64,000 nucleotides of DNA from Cladochytrium replicatum (lineage: Eukaryota; Chytridiomycota; Chytridiomycetes; Cladochytriales; Cladochytriaceae). The notes under the pieces are model-generated. The model ran no database searches and was not told where the DNA came from. It was given only the letters and a program-made list of their open reading frames with translations. The first letter of the stretch is position 1; each line of letters begins with the position of its first letter. The stretch covers positions 1-64,000 of the forward strand of contig JAHLKD010000009.1 of NCBI GenBank assembly GCA_025526935.1, given 5' to 3'. Of this stretch, positions 25,255 to 34,428 are shown piece by piece. Position numbers and translations under genes: made by a program.

Positions 25255-27525
25255 TTACTTATACCTCCCCATCCGAATAGTTATCCCAAAGATGGTGAAT
25301 ACCTTCACTCTTATCAGTTTGATTGTGTTGTCTTCACTTCTGACTCGGTGAGTTCCGGCCCCGAGTAGGTATTGTTCTTTGATGTCAACTGGAGGTTTTT
25401 CGACAACTGGAGCGCGGTTGGAAGTATGAGCTGCTACTGGGATAACTGCGCCCGGAGCTGTCTCTGTATTGCCAGCAGCAGCTGCGACAGCATCGGCATT
25501 AGCAGGAGAATCCCCGTTCGGAACAGTATTTGAAATTGATCCCGTGCTGCCCTCAGCTCCTGCCACAGAATCGGTGGCAGCAGTAGAATTTTTGTTCAGA
25601 ACGGTACTGGAAGCTGAAACCGTGGTGCCCGCAGCAGCTGTGCTGGTTGCGACAGCATCGGCGGAAGCAGATGGAGCAGCAGTGACGTCTGCACTGGAAT
25701 CTGTAGCACCGATCTTCGCAGGAGCCTCGGAACTCACCACGGGATTGTCAGATGACTCAGAATTCCTGGGCGACGAAGCAACAGCAGTAATGCTGGTCGA
25801 GCGGCTAACCGGCGCAGGTTCGCCAGGCCCCAAGTGGTTGGCATGTGTGATTTCCATCGTAATGTCGTCCGTAAGATCTGTCGCCAAGTCACTGGCAAGG
25901 GCTCCAGCGGCGGTTTGATCTAAGGTTCCCCCATCGTTCACTACGGCGGCTTGACCTGAGGTTTCTCCAGCGGCGGCTTGATCTAAGGTTCCCCCATCGT
26001 TCACTGCGGCGGCTTGACCTGAGGTTTCTCCAGCGGCGGCTTGATCTAAGGTTCCCCCATCGTTCACTGCGGCGGCTTGACCTGAGGTCTCCCCAGCGGC
26101 GGCTTGATCTAAGGTTCTCCCATCGTTCACTGCGGCGGCTTGACCTGAGGTTTCTCCAGCGGCGGCTTGATCTAAGGTTCCCCCATCGTTCACTGCGGCG
26201 GCTTGACCTGAGGTTTCTCCAGCGGCGGCTTGATCTAAGGTTCCCCCATCGTTCACTGCGGCGGCTTGACCTGAGGTTTCTCCAGCGGCGGCTTGATCTA
26301 AGGTTCCCCCATCGTTCACTGCGGCGGCTTGACGTGAGGTCTCTCCAGGGGCGGCTTGATCTAAGGTTCCCCCATCGTTCACTGCGGCGGCTTGACCTGA
26401 GGTTTCTCCAGCGGCGGCTTGATCTAAGGTTCCCCCATCGTTCACTGCGGCGGCTTGACGTGAGGTCTCTCCAGGGGCGGCTTGATCTAAGGTTCCCCCA
26501 TCGTTCACTGCGGCGGCTTGACCTGAGGTTTCTCCAGCGTCTCGTCCGAGCTCCCCGAGGATCACCTTGCGCGCCTCCAAGAGAGCTTGTTCCTTAGCAA
26601 CTTGAGGCTCCGTCTCTATGTCAGGTATGACACCTTTCCAGCCTGGCACATCAGTCACAAAGCGTACTTGACCTGGAATGTACACCTTAAAGTCGTTGTG
26701 TCCGCAACGCTGAATCCGAACTGCGCTTTGACAGCTCCCCAAAGTTGCCTCGCCGACGACCTTCGCAAGCCCAAGCATCTTCATGAAATGCGAGAACGCT
26801 TCCGCAGTCGAAATTGTTTCCACGCTCGTCAGTACATATACGGCGCGACGACGTAAGCCATCCCCATTGTAACGAAGCCCAGGAACCTTCTTGAGAGATC
26901 TCTCGCGCTTGGGTCTTTTATTTGCCCATTTAACATATTTGTACTGGATGTTCTTCGACGTAAAGTAGCTGAGCAGCTCGTTTGCGCTATCTCCGCTTCC
27001 CGTTACGTGGAGGGTTTTTCTGAGGGTCGTTTTTAGTTACAGATGATGCAAAGCTTAAGAATTTTCTCACCTCAAGTCGATGATCAGTGCACTTGTATAC
27101 TGCAACACCGACATAGCCGCTTTGAAGGTCGAAGCCGACTGATTCTTTGGGCCGAAATGAGAGATGTTAATGTAGCCGACGTCGCCCGATAATATTTCCA
27201 GATTCTCGATGCCACTTTTTGAATACGACGTCGAAACCCCCTCGACGACGATACCGTCTTCACGCACCTGTTCGGTAGAGTCAATCGTTTGTTCAAATGA
27301 TCAAGCAAGAACGCAAACCATTTTCGCTGGGTTCTGGGGATCATACTCCACTTTATAGTCCGGATTGCGACTGACTGTTCTCAGATGCTCGGTCAGTAAC
27401 TCTGCCAAAGCAAACCCCTCAAACGCCTCGTATCCGAGCGTGAGTTCACTTGCTAGCTTGTCTTCGCCAGCAATTTTCCCGATGGTTTTAGCGATATTCT
27501 TTGCGGTTTCCTTTATGATTGTCAT
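25255..27525 (-). CDS. S41 (IRBP/CtpA-like) peptidase-fold protein with ten 21-residue repeats
   Basis: Three exons, 27525-27319, 27267-27071 and 27019-25255 (introns of 51 nt each), give 722 residues. The start is the ATG of MTIIKETAK; no signal peptide is seen. Residues 1-70 resemble the IRBP-type helical cap (EAFEGFALAELLTEHLRTVS...DYKVEYDPQNP). The core follows with GDVGYINISHF, SALIIDLR, and YVLTSVETISTAEAF, where Ser205 is the expected nucleophile. The GEATLGS block lacks the Lys found in CtpA-type enzymes, so proteolysis is uncertain. Residues 297-506 are ten near-perfect copies of a GETSGQAAAVNDGGTLDQAAA unit, followed by a low-complexity Ala/Ser/Thr region and a short Lys/Arg-rich end. 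The family includes peptidases and non-peptidase binding proteins; I cannot name a substrate. Confidence 0.8.
25906..26535 (-). repeat. Ten-copy 63-bp in-frame tandem repeat
   Basis: Ten direct copies of a 63-bp unit encode a 21-residue repeat. Units 1-2 and 3-4 (protein order) share the same pair of variants (AAP end, then TSRQ start), a 126-bp higher-order pattern. Units 7 and 10 carry single changes. Array length is a multiple of three, so copy-number change would not break the frame. Confidence 0.95.
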
Positions 27526-27816
27526 TCGGTAAGAGGTCAAACAAAAATTTTGTGGAGTGCGATTTCGCGAGGCTCTGTGGTTGGGAAGCAACACCGCGGA
27601 AAACGACCGAAGCAAAAAAAATAAGTATTCGGAAAAACAAAGATTTGGATGCTGTCAAATGCAGATCTTCTCCAGCATTTCACTGAATATCTGACCAAAA
27701 CTCGAAAAACTGTGGTGAACATGCAAGTGTGCCGGGACCACGCATGTGTCAATCCGATTTCACATTACTCATTGCGGTTGAAGTGACAACGCAAACATAA
27801 CAACAACAGAACACCG

Positions 27817-28020
27817 TCACGTAGCTACAAAGTACACAAAGTATCTCAAGGGTAAATTCTTCAAAGTAGTCGCTGTTCGGATCTTGATCCCCAGGAAGAA
27901 ACGTTCCTTAACTTCGATCTTGGTGGTTGTACCATCCGAATTCCTGATGACATGAATTCCAAGAAGAGCGCCGTATTGTGCGAATGCCCTTCTTAGTGTT
28001 TGCAGAACAGCGCTGTGCGA
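27817..28020 (-). pseudogene. Possible leftover of a second S41-type tail
   Basis: A minus-strand frame of about 65 codons without an ATG ends at 27817. It includes a stretch like IHVIRNSDG...KIEVKERFFLGIKIR that aligns with the end of the adjacent S41-like protein (THRVRSEDNTIKLIRVKV...GITIR). A local direct repeat (gggcattcgcaca type) lies at its upstream end. This is an inference from short similarity; it could be chance. Confidence 0.3.
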
Positions 28021-28135
28021 ATGCCCAGTTCAGTCTTTTTGGAACACCTCAACGCGCCACCAACAAAACTATTAGAACCAACTATGAGATCAGTGTACAT
28101 AATTCTATACAGAATGGAATTTGAAAAAGTGTTTA

Positions 28136-31097
28136 TCAAGCTTGCAAGCTATTGATGTCCTCTTGCCTGAAATCAAGCCTATCCATGAAAAATACGCACG
28201 TCAAAGAAAAATAGCCTTGTGTGTAAAAACCTCACCTCAGAGCGAGCACCTTACGCACATCACTTGCCTTCAGTCTCCACGTCATTGACCCGGTCTTACT
28301 GCTCACAAACTCGTTCACTTCTGCAACGCTATCAAAATTGAGCAGCGTTGCAATCTGGTTCATCCGCGCAAACTTGTCTCGAGCGGTTGGCCAAGAAGCC
28401 TCTGCCGTGAGTTGCGATGTCACGTCACGAACATCTTTGTCGAATCTCAGGGCGCCAAGCTTTTTGAGCAGGTTACTTGGACACTTTCCCCACACGACTG
28501 TTCTTATTTACCTGTGTGAACTTATAGTTGGAGAACACATACCGCTCCCAGTCCTCCGCACAATAGTGCAGAGCGTAAATCATGGTCTGATTGTAATTGT
28601 AGTCGGTGTATCCTTTCTAGAAGTTAAAATTTTTAGTACGATCATTATCCCAGCATCGAAAATGGAAAGCTACTTGGAAGGGGTCCATGATTTTCGTGAA
28701 GCCGTTTACAAATCTTCTAGCCATGGTACTCAATCCGCCGTCGGTAGCCTCAGCATTGTATTCATCTTCTGAGAGTGCATACCGAACGTCTTTACTAGCC
28801 TCTTGCAGCAGTGGTCGAACACGAGGTTTGATCAGCTGGTTGAACAAGTTCTCTATCCACCTCTGCAAAAAGTCATCGTGTCAAATTTTGCTAACGAACT
28901 TGAGATCATCCAAGGACTCCACCTTAACAGAGCTCCGGAAGCTAGTTCCGTATTCTTTGAGCCCTTGAATCGAAGCCTTGATCTTCTCGATAGTCAGTTC
29001 GCTCGCCTCGGCATGCATTTGCAATGCCCCAGCTTCGAGTTCCTGCGCAAGCTTCTGTGTATAATCGCAGCTGACGTCCATGTTGTTCAAAAGGACCTGT
29101 GCACAAATTCGTTTCAGACTCGGGGGCTCGCTGAAGTTGGCACCAGGAATACTCACCATGAAACTCAGTTTTGTTTCTTTGGCACTCTCGGTTGCCACCG
29201 CAAACGAGTTCGTAAGACGCTTCTGGAAACCATGCATGTAGTCCACTTCAAGACTACGTCCGATCAGCCCCACGAGCGCACATAAACTATCCGCATTGCT
29301 CGTAGATAGCGCACGTGTGGTGCTCTTCCGGAGAATGTAGAAGACATCGTCAACGCAGCTTGATGTTCGACTCCCTGGTTCGTACTCGTCGATTTTCACT
29401 GCCTTTGGAACCATGAGAAACGTTGCAGGACCACGCGGCAGAAGTTTACCTTCTCTATGCTTTTGCGGAAGAACCATTCTTCCAGCTGAACATAGTCCGC
29501 CATCACGTCCATCACTCTCCTTCGTAGGCGACTTTCCAGATATGGGTTATCCAAAGGAGTATCGGGAACCTTAGCGCTTTCGAGCTATCAGGATGGCAGA
29601 TGTTAAACCCCACGAAATAGGATGGTCTTTACTCGCACCTCCAATCGAATTCGGAAGAATCGTTCGTATAACGCAGCACGGTGGCTCATAATCGACATTT
29701 CGGTGAGGACGACATCGAGTTCACGCGGATCAAGATGATTTGAGCTTGAAGTACGCTGTGTGGAGGCTGTAAATCTTCCGCTGTCTGTCGTGACTTCCGA
29801 AAGCTGGTGCGATCATTATCAGACGTAAGTATCCAGCTGCTCCTGAATTTGCATTTTGTCCGACCTTTCGTTGAAGCTGGCGTTTTTCGAGAAACTCGTC
29901 GATGATGATTGATGACTGGATATCTGCCTCTCTCTGTAAGCGTGCGATGAAGCGAACAATCTTTCCTGCGCCGTAGTGCGCCTCAATCATGGGCTGCTGC
30001 CTCGCTATGGCGTTTGCGACGGTTTCAAAAAGCCGGGTGAGAAGATCAGCATACATTGTCTGAGCTGTTTGGAACGAACAGTGTGAGAAAGTACTTCCAT
30101 CAGTCAAAATCTTCCTCTCCTCACCTCGATCTGTTGCGTCCCTCATTGCGTCTCTACTCTGTCGAGCGATCAATCCACACACAAACCCAGCAAGCTTGTC
30201 CAATCCGATATCATGCTCTCCCACAAGGGGGAACAGTTTGAAACTCCTCGCGACTTCTTCATCATTCCCATTCTCGGTGGCTCGATCGAATCGATCGACA
30301 GCGATCTCTGTCAATCTTCTTCGCGCAGCTCTCAACACTCCGACAGGTGACGAAGTTGCCGTGAGTGAATCCACGTTCCCACCACCAACAAAGTATGAAC
30401 CGTTGCCGTCCCCTGAGAACAGACTGTCAAGGAGCGTCTGGTCGAAAGCAAGGAATCTCTTGATCTGTGCCCCAGCCTCCTCCCAATCCTCTCCCTCCAT
30501 CGCCTGATTCACCCGCACCGCACATCGCTGTTTAAGCAATTAAGCACTTGGCATCCAAATACACACGGTCATGGGCACACCTGCAGATCCCGCACATCTT
30601 CAACAAGGTTCACAGTCGCTTTAACCCGAGACTGCAAAGGAGTATATGTCAACAGTGTGATTAGTCTCTCACGTTTTGAAAGAACGCACCTGTTCAAGAT
30701 CCAGCTGTCGAACTTTGTCGGAAATCTTTTCCGCCAAGTGGGAGGTTGTGTTCAGAGTCCGACTCATTCCACCAGATTCCAACTTTAGTCTGCTCAGCTG
30801 CGGTCTATTCGAACAATGGGATAATGAGCATTCGAATGAGTCGCTTTCTAGTCAATATATTGGCCATGCAGCGAACCTAATGATATCCAGCAGCTCCAAG
30901 TTCCTTTCGACGTCCACGTTGTTGCGCAGAATTGCGTCGAGATCACTGTCAATCCTCGTCTCTTCGTCGTTCAACAGACGCAATTGAGCGTGGATTTCCT
31001 CAATGTCGGTAAGAAGCATCAGCTTTTCGAGGGCCAGCGACTCTGCAACGCCAGCGACTTCATTCTCAGAGGTCAAGTTTTGTGTTGGCGAGAGCAT
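28136..31097 (-). CDS. COG4: Conserved oligomeric Golgi complex subunit 4
   Basis: Core subunit of the COG tether, which catches retrograde vesicles at the Golgi and interacts with SNAREs and SM proteins. Eleven exons: 31097-30877, 30804-30690, 30631-30581, 30527-29825, 29766-29639, 29584-29450, 29402-28900, 28860-28674, 28616-28543, 28475-28236, 28178-28136, total 799 residues (human about 785). Recognisable blocks: an amino-terminal coiled coil; CAVRVNQAMEGEDWEEAGAQI; LDPRELDVVLTEMSIMSHRAALY; SSCVDDVFYILRK; VRDKFARMNQIATLLN-like ARDKFARMNQIATLLN; and the carboxy-terminal TWRLKASDVRKVLALR then LDFRQEDI, split over the last intron. The junction at 29825/29766 could alternatively use an earlier donor, removing about 16 residues. 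Its neighbours on both sides are unrelated. Confidence 0.92.
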
Positions 31098-31540
31098 CGA
31101 ACGGTACGCCACACTTTTTTACCGCAGTTTGATGGTACATGATATTTTTTAACTTTTGCGATACATAAAACTGTACTTTAATCTGGGAATCGCAGCCAAT
31201 TTACACAATCGGATTTCATCTACCAAGATCCTTGTAATGCTCGCTGAATGTCCGAACGAATACCCGGTGCAACTTTGCTCCCTCGACGGTGGACACCTTT
31301 TATCAAAAACTTGTTAAAAATGCACCGGTCATTTTGAGACAAAGTGCACGTATGCATAGTAGCCCACTTTTCCAACGAGCTTCTTCAGACTTTTCTGTGC
31401 TTCAGGCAAGTTTTCAAAGCTCTTCGACATCTTCCGGCGTTCTTGTTCCATCTCTTCCAATAAAACTACTTACTGGATGCTTTTCCTCCGATTCTCTCAA
31501 AAAATCAACCCAGATTTGATCCACAGATACCAGCGCTTAC
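31098..31540. other. Gap between COG4 and coiled-coil remnant, no clear gene
   Basis: Should contain the COG4 promoter. The minus strand has short Glu/Lys-rich pieces near 31360-31520 (for example a DFLRESEEKH stretch) that may be further exons of the coiled-coil remnant next to it, but I could not join them in one frame. Confidence 0.4.
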
Positions 31541-32070
31541 CAACTCCATGTTGGCGCGAGTTCGCATTTCCTCCATCACTCTTCGCTCCTGTTCCTCATC
31601 CTCGGCTCGATTGACAGCCTCCACCGCCTTCCGACGATCCTCAATCTCTCAACGACTTCAATCTGTAGCTATTCGAGCACTCGGCGCGTACGCTCTTCCT
31701 CAGCCAACCTGTCCGCTTCTCGCTGTGCAGCCCTACGCACAATGTCTGCCTACACAAGATGACCCAGCATGATTTCATGCAATCATAGCCTGTATATTGA
31801 TAGTGTACCTGTGCATCGGCAATGGCCAGAGCCGCGACTTGGCTGCTTCGTTCCAACTCTTGCTCATGAACCACTCGACGAATTACATCCTGTTGTGATA
31901 TGACCCAACCAGATCAAGATACAACAGCGCATTTGTTACAATATGATTTGCTTGGTAAATAACATAATCGAACAGCTTTCCGAGTCGGCCAAAGCAGATA
32001 ACCCCAACCACTGAGAATTCCTCGCAGTGAAAACCGGACCCCTCTCATATACCTTGCGATCTGCCGTTCC
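31541..32070 (-). pseudogene. Glu/Arg-rich coiled-coil gene, broken or poorly modelled
   Basis: The minus strand shows amphipathic, charged helices in exon-like pieces. An exon at 31889-31809 (DVIRRVVHEQELERSS...) is joined by a clean 59-nt intron (GTACAC...TGTAG, phase 0) to an exon starting at 31749 (ADIVRRAAQREADRLAEEE). That frame meets a TAG near 31675; a second frame continues with IEDRRKAVEAVNRAEDEEQ to about 31541. A possible first exon near 32060 begins MDEGTADRK. The composition recalls trichoplein/meiosis-specific coiled-coil proteins of cilia, but that is only a resemblance. It may be a real gene with unseen introns or a pseudogene. Confidence 0.4.
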
Positions 32071-32122
32071 CTCGTCCATCATCGAATCCCAAGCACGACC
32101 GTGTCCCAATCACGTGGGGATT

Positions 32123-32600
32123 CTAGTCACTCCGAAGCAAACCTTCTTCCTCGTCCTCGTCGAGGTCGGCGTCTCTGCGACGACCGCCTCCTCCACCGGA
32201 ACGTCCTTCCTGTGCTTTATTGACCCGCTCGCATGCATCGATCCACTCGTGATACACGTCCACCGCTTCCGAAAGTGCTGGTGAACGTTCATAAATTTGT
32301 CCAGCCACAAAAGCAGACATTCACACTGTCAGATTGTTGAGAGTGTGAGGCAACAAGTATGCTGACCGTTAATTGAAGTCTGGTATCCGACGGCGCAATT
32401 TCTGCACTGCACAACCCCTGTCTTGTTGGATTGATCACTTGGGAGAGACATTTCAGAACGAGATTCAACTCTCTAGACAGACATACTCACATCTTCACTG
32501 ACACTGCGTTCTCATGGTTGCAGAATACGCAGTTGAACTCCCTCGCCAGCTTCTCCTTGACCCGTTTCTCGACCTTCCGTTTGGCTTTGCGCTTGCCCAT
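32123..32600 (-). CDS. ELF1: Transcription elongation factor 1 homologue
   Basis: Small zinc protein that travels with RNA polymerase II and helps it through nucleosomes and DNA lesions (Elf1/ELOF1 family). Three exons, 32600-32491, 32437-32367 and 32277-32123, give 111 residues. The start is MGKRKAKRKVEKR, the basic amino end typical of the family. Zinc ligands are CVFCNHE and CRNC; the conserved INALSEAVDVYHEWIDACE follows. The second intron acceptor was chosen because it restores this conserved junction exactly. The carboxy end adds a Gly/Arg run and an acidic tail (DLDEDEEEG), as in yeast Elf1 and unlike the 83-residue human protein. It is head to head with the FAD monooxygenase gene. Confidence 0.93.
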
Positions 32601-32885
32601 GGTCATGTGACACAATTTTCCGGCCACCTTAAAAAAAGATCATCCGAAAGAATCGTCTGAAAAGATCATCCAAAAGGAGCGAGCGTCTGAAAAGATCATC
32701 CGAAAGTGTCTTCCTTTCTGGGCTAACAGCAACCAATTTTTATAAACAAGTGAAATTTTCATTTTGGGTATTTTTCCACCAAAGTTATTCCCTGCTACTG
32801 CGCTTGATTTCTCCCTGATCCATAAAAAGGGCAACTTGTCGCGGATGCAACGCAGATCACATCACATTTTTGCAATCTCTACAGC
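32601..32885. promoter_or_regulatory. Shared 285-bp divergent promoter region
   Basis: Separates the start of the Elf1 gene (minus) from that of the FAD monooxygenase (plus). It includes the short tandem repeat at 32634-32710. No TATA box or known operator was recognised; the shared promoter is inferred from position only. Confidence 0.45.
32634..32710. repeat. Three imperfect copies of an aaaagatcatccgaaag unit
   Basis: Units of about 26, 30 and 21 bp begin AAAAGATCATCC, and the first two end in CGTCTG. They lie within the short space between two divergent starts, so they could carry factor-binding sites; that is an inference. Confidence 0.7.
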
Positions 32886-34166
32886 ATGAAGGTCTTGATT
32901 TCAGGTGCTGGGGTTGCCGGACCCACTCTTGCCTTCTTCCTCGCCAAAGCCGGTGCCGAAGTCACAATCCTCGAGAAAACAGGGACCTTTCTAAAACAGG
33001 GACACAACATTGACCTTGACCGCAATGCAGTCTCGGTCGTAACAAAGATGGGTCTTCTCGAGGAGCTCCGTCGCTTCAACACAACCGAAAAGGGAACTCA
33101 GTTTGTCGACTCTGAGGGAAAGACTTACGCCCAGTTCCCAGTTAAGCCCGGCACGCCCAGCCCGACTTCCGAGTTTGAGATCTTACGCGGTGATCTTGCA
33201 GCCGTACTCTACAGCGCAACTAAGGAAAATCCCAGTGTCACCTACATCTTCGGCACGACGGTTGAAAAAGTGGTCGAAAACAACGACGAACTGGTCCGTG
33301 TCGAGCTCTCCAACGGCGAAACAAAAGAATTCGACCTCCTCGTCGCCGCTGACGGCCAGTGGTCCAAGATCCGCTCTCAAGTCTTCCCACCAGACTCCAT
33401 CACTGACGTCGACAAGAACTTATTTGTCGTCTACGCAACTATCCCTCGCTCACCATCCGACAACGACTGGTGGAACATCTACACGGCCCTCAAATCCCGC
33501 ACCATCTCCACCCGTCCCGACCCATACAGCACCATCCGCGCAGTCCTTACCCTCTTCCCGCTCACCGAAGAACAGAAGCGCGTGTGGACGGACGCAACAC
33601 GCAGCCTTGTCGACCGCGAAGAGAAGATGCGTCTCGTGCGCAGGGAGTTTGCAGACGCCGGGTGGGAAATCTCGCGGATTCTCGACGGTATCGAGGAGTC
33701 GGAGGAGTTCTATTTCCAATCGGTGCAGCAGATCAGGATGAAGAAATGGCATTCTTCGCGGGTGGTCTGCATCGGCGACGCTGCACATGCGCCGACGCCG
33801 CTCACGGGAATGGGTACGACACTCGCAATTCTTGGATCTTATATTCTTGCCGGGGAGCTCGCTGCAACTCTCAAGGATTCTGCAGAGAGAAAACCAACCA
33901 TTGAAGCTGCCCTTGAAGCATACGACGCAAAGTTCCATCCTTACGTTGAGAAGATCCAGAACCTTCCCAGCTTTGTTCCAGGTATCGTGCACCCTTCGAC
34001 GGTGTTTGGTCGCACCCTGCTCAAGACTTTTGTCGGCACTGCTGCGGCTATTATGGGCAACTCTTGGGTTTCCAAATTGGTGTTTGATTCATCCGAGAAG
34101 GTGGAGGATGAGCCTAAATCCAAAGAGGGGGGTTTCAAGCTCCCTGAATACCCTCTGTTCGCATAG
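32886..34166 (+). CDS. FAD-dependent class A monooxygenase
   Basis: A single-exon gene of 426 residues. The FAD fingerprint GAGVAGPTLAFFLAKAG is at residues 7-23, followed by a Glu at the end of the second strand (TILEK). The DG motif region reads LLVAADGQWSKIR (about 151-163), and the GD motif is CIGDAAHAPTPLTGMGTTLA (about 297-316). This is the layout of FAD_binding_3 hydroxylases such as TetX, salicylate and related hydroxylases, which use NAD(P)H and O2 to hydroxylate aromatic substrates. The substrate cannot be told from sequence. It lacks introns, unlike most genes here, and looks richer in C at third positions; both are compatible with horizontal acquisition or high expression but prove neither. 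Confidence 0.88.
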   Translation: MKVLISGAGVAGPTLAFFLAKAGAEVTILEKTGTFLKQGHNIDLDRNAVSVVTKMGLLEELRRFNTTEKGTQFVDSEGKTYAQFPVKPGTPSPTSEFEILRGDLAAVLYSATKENPSVTYIFGTTVEKVVENNDELVRVELSNGETKEFDLLVAADGQWSKIRSQVFPPDSITDVDKNLFVVYATIPRSPSDNDWWNIYTALKSRTISTRPDPYSTIRAVLTLFPLTEEQKRVWTDATRSLVDREEKMRLVRREFADAGWEISRILDGIEESEEFYFQSVQQIRMKKWHSSRVVCIGDAAHAPTPLTGMGTTLAILGSYILAGELAATLKDSAERKPTIEAALEAYDAKFHPYVEKIQNLPSFVPGIVHPSTVFGRTLLKTFVGTAAAIMGNSWVSKLVFDSSEKVEDEPKSKEGGFKLPEYPLFA

Positions 34167-34428
34167 GCTATATTTAGAAAAAACTTTTAACACATCAGCG
34201 ATGAATAATATTTTGCTGTCTTTCTCTGAGAGGAATATATATATTCTGGTCAAGAACATCCCCAACTAATGACACTTTGACTCTAACATGTCGGTCCAGG
34301 CGCTCTTTACTGGAAGTTATCTTCTGGGCCATCCCCCTCTACGATCTGCCGATATTCAGTCATAGTGAACCACGGGGTAGACTATGTCCCCTCTAAGGTG
34401 CATGTGTGAGCAGCTATCTGATGTCAGA
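34167..34428. other. 3' flank of the monooxygenase gene, no gene seen
   Basis: Short A/T-rich sequence between two convergent units; it should hold both 3' ends. Confidence 0.4.

Noticed and set aside
25906-26535. Regular repeats considered as a CRISPR array
   Set aside because: There are no spacers; the units are contiguous, in frame and protein-coding.
26334-26597. Plus-strand repetitive frame (RSLQGRLDLRFPHRSLRRLD)
   Set aside because: It is the antisense reading of the 63-bp coding repeats.
28484-28511. A 28-nt ultra-short intron in COG4 (GTAAAT...AAAG)
   Set aside because: A normal 67-nt intron (28476-28542, GTATGT donor, AAG acceptor) gives the right phase and a better match to the family.
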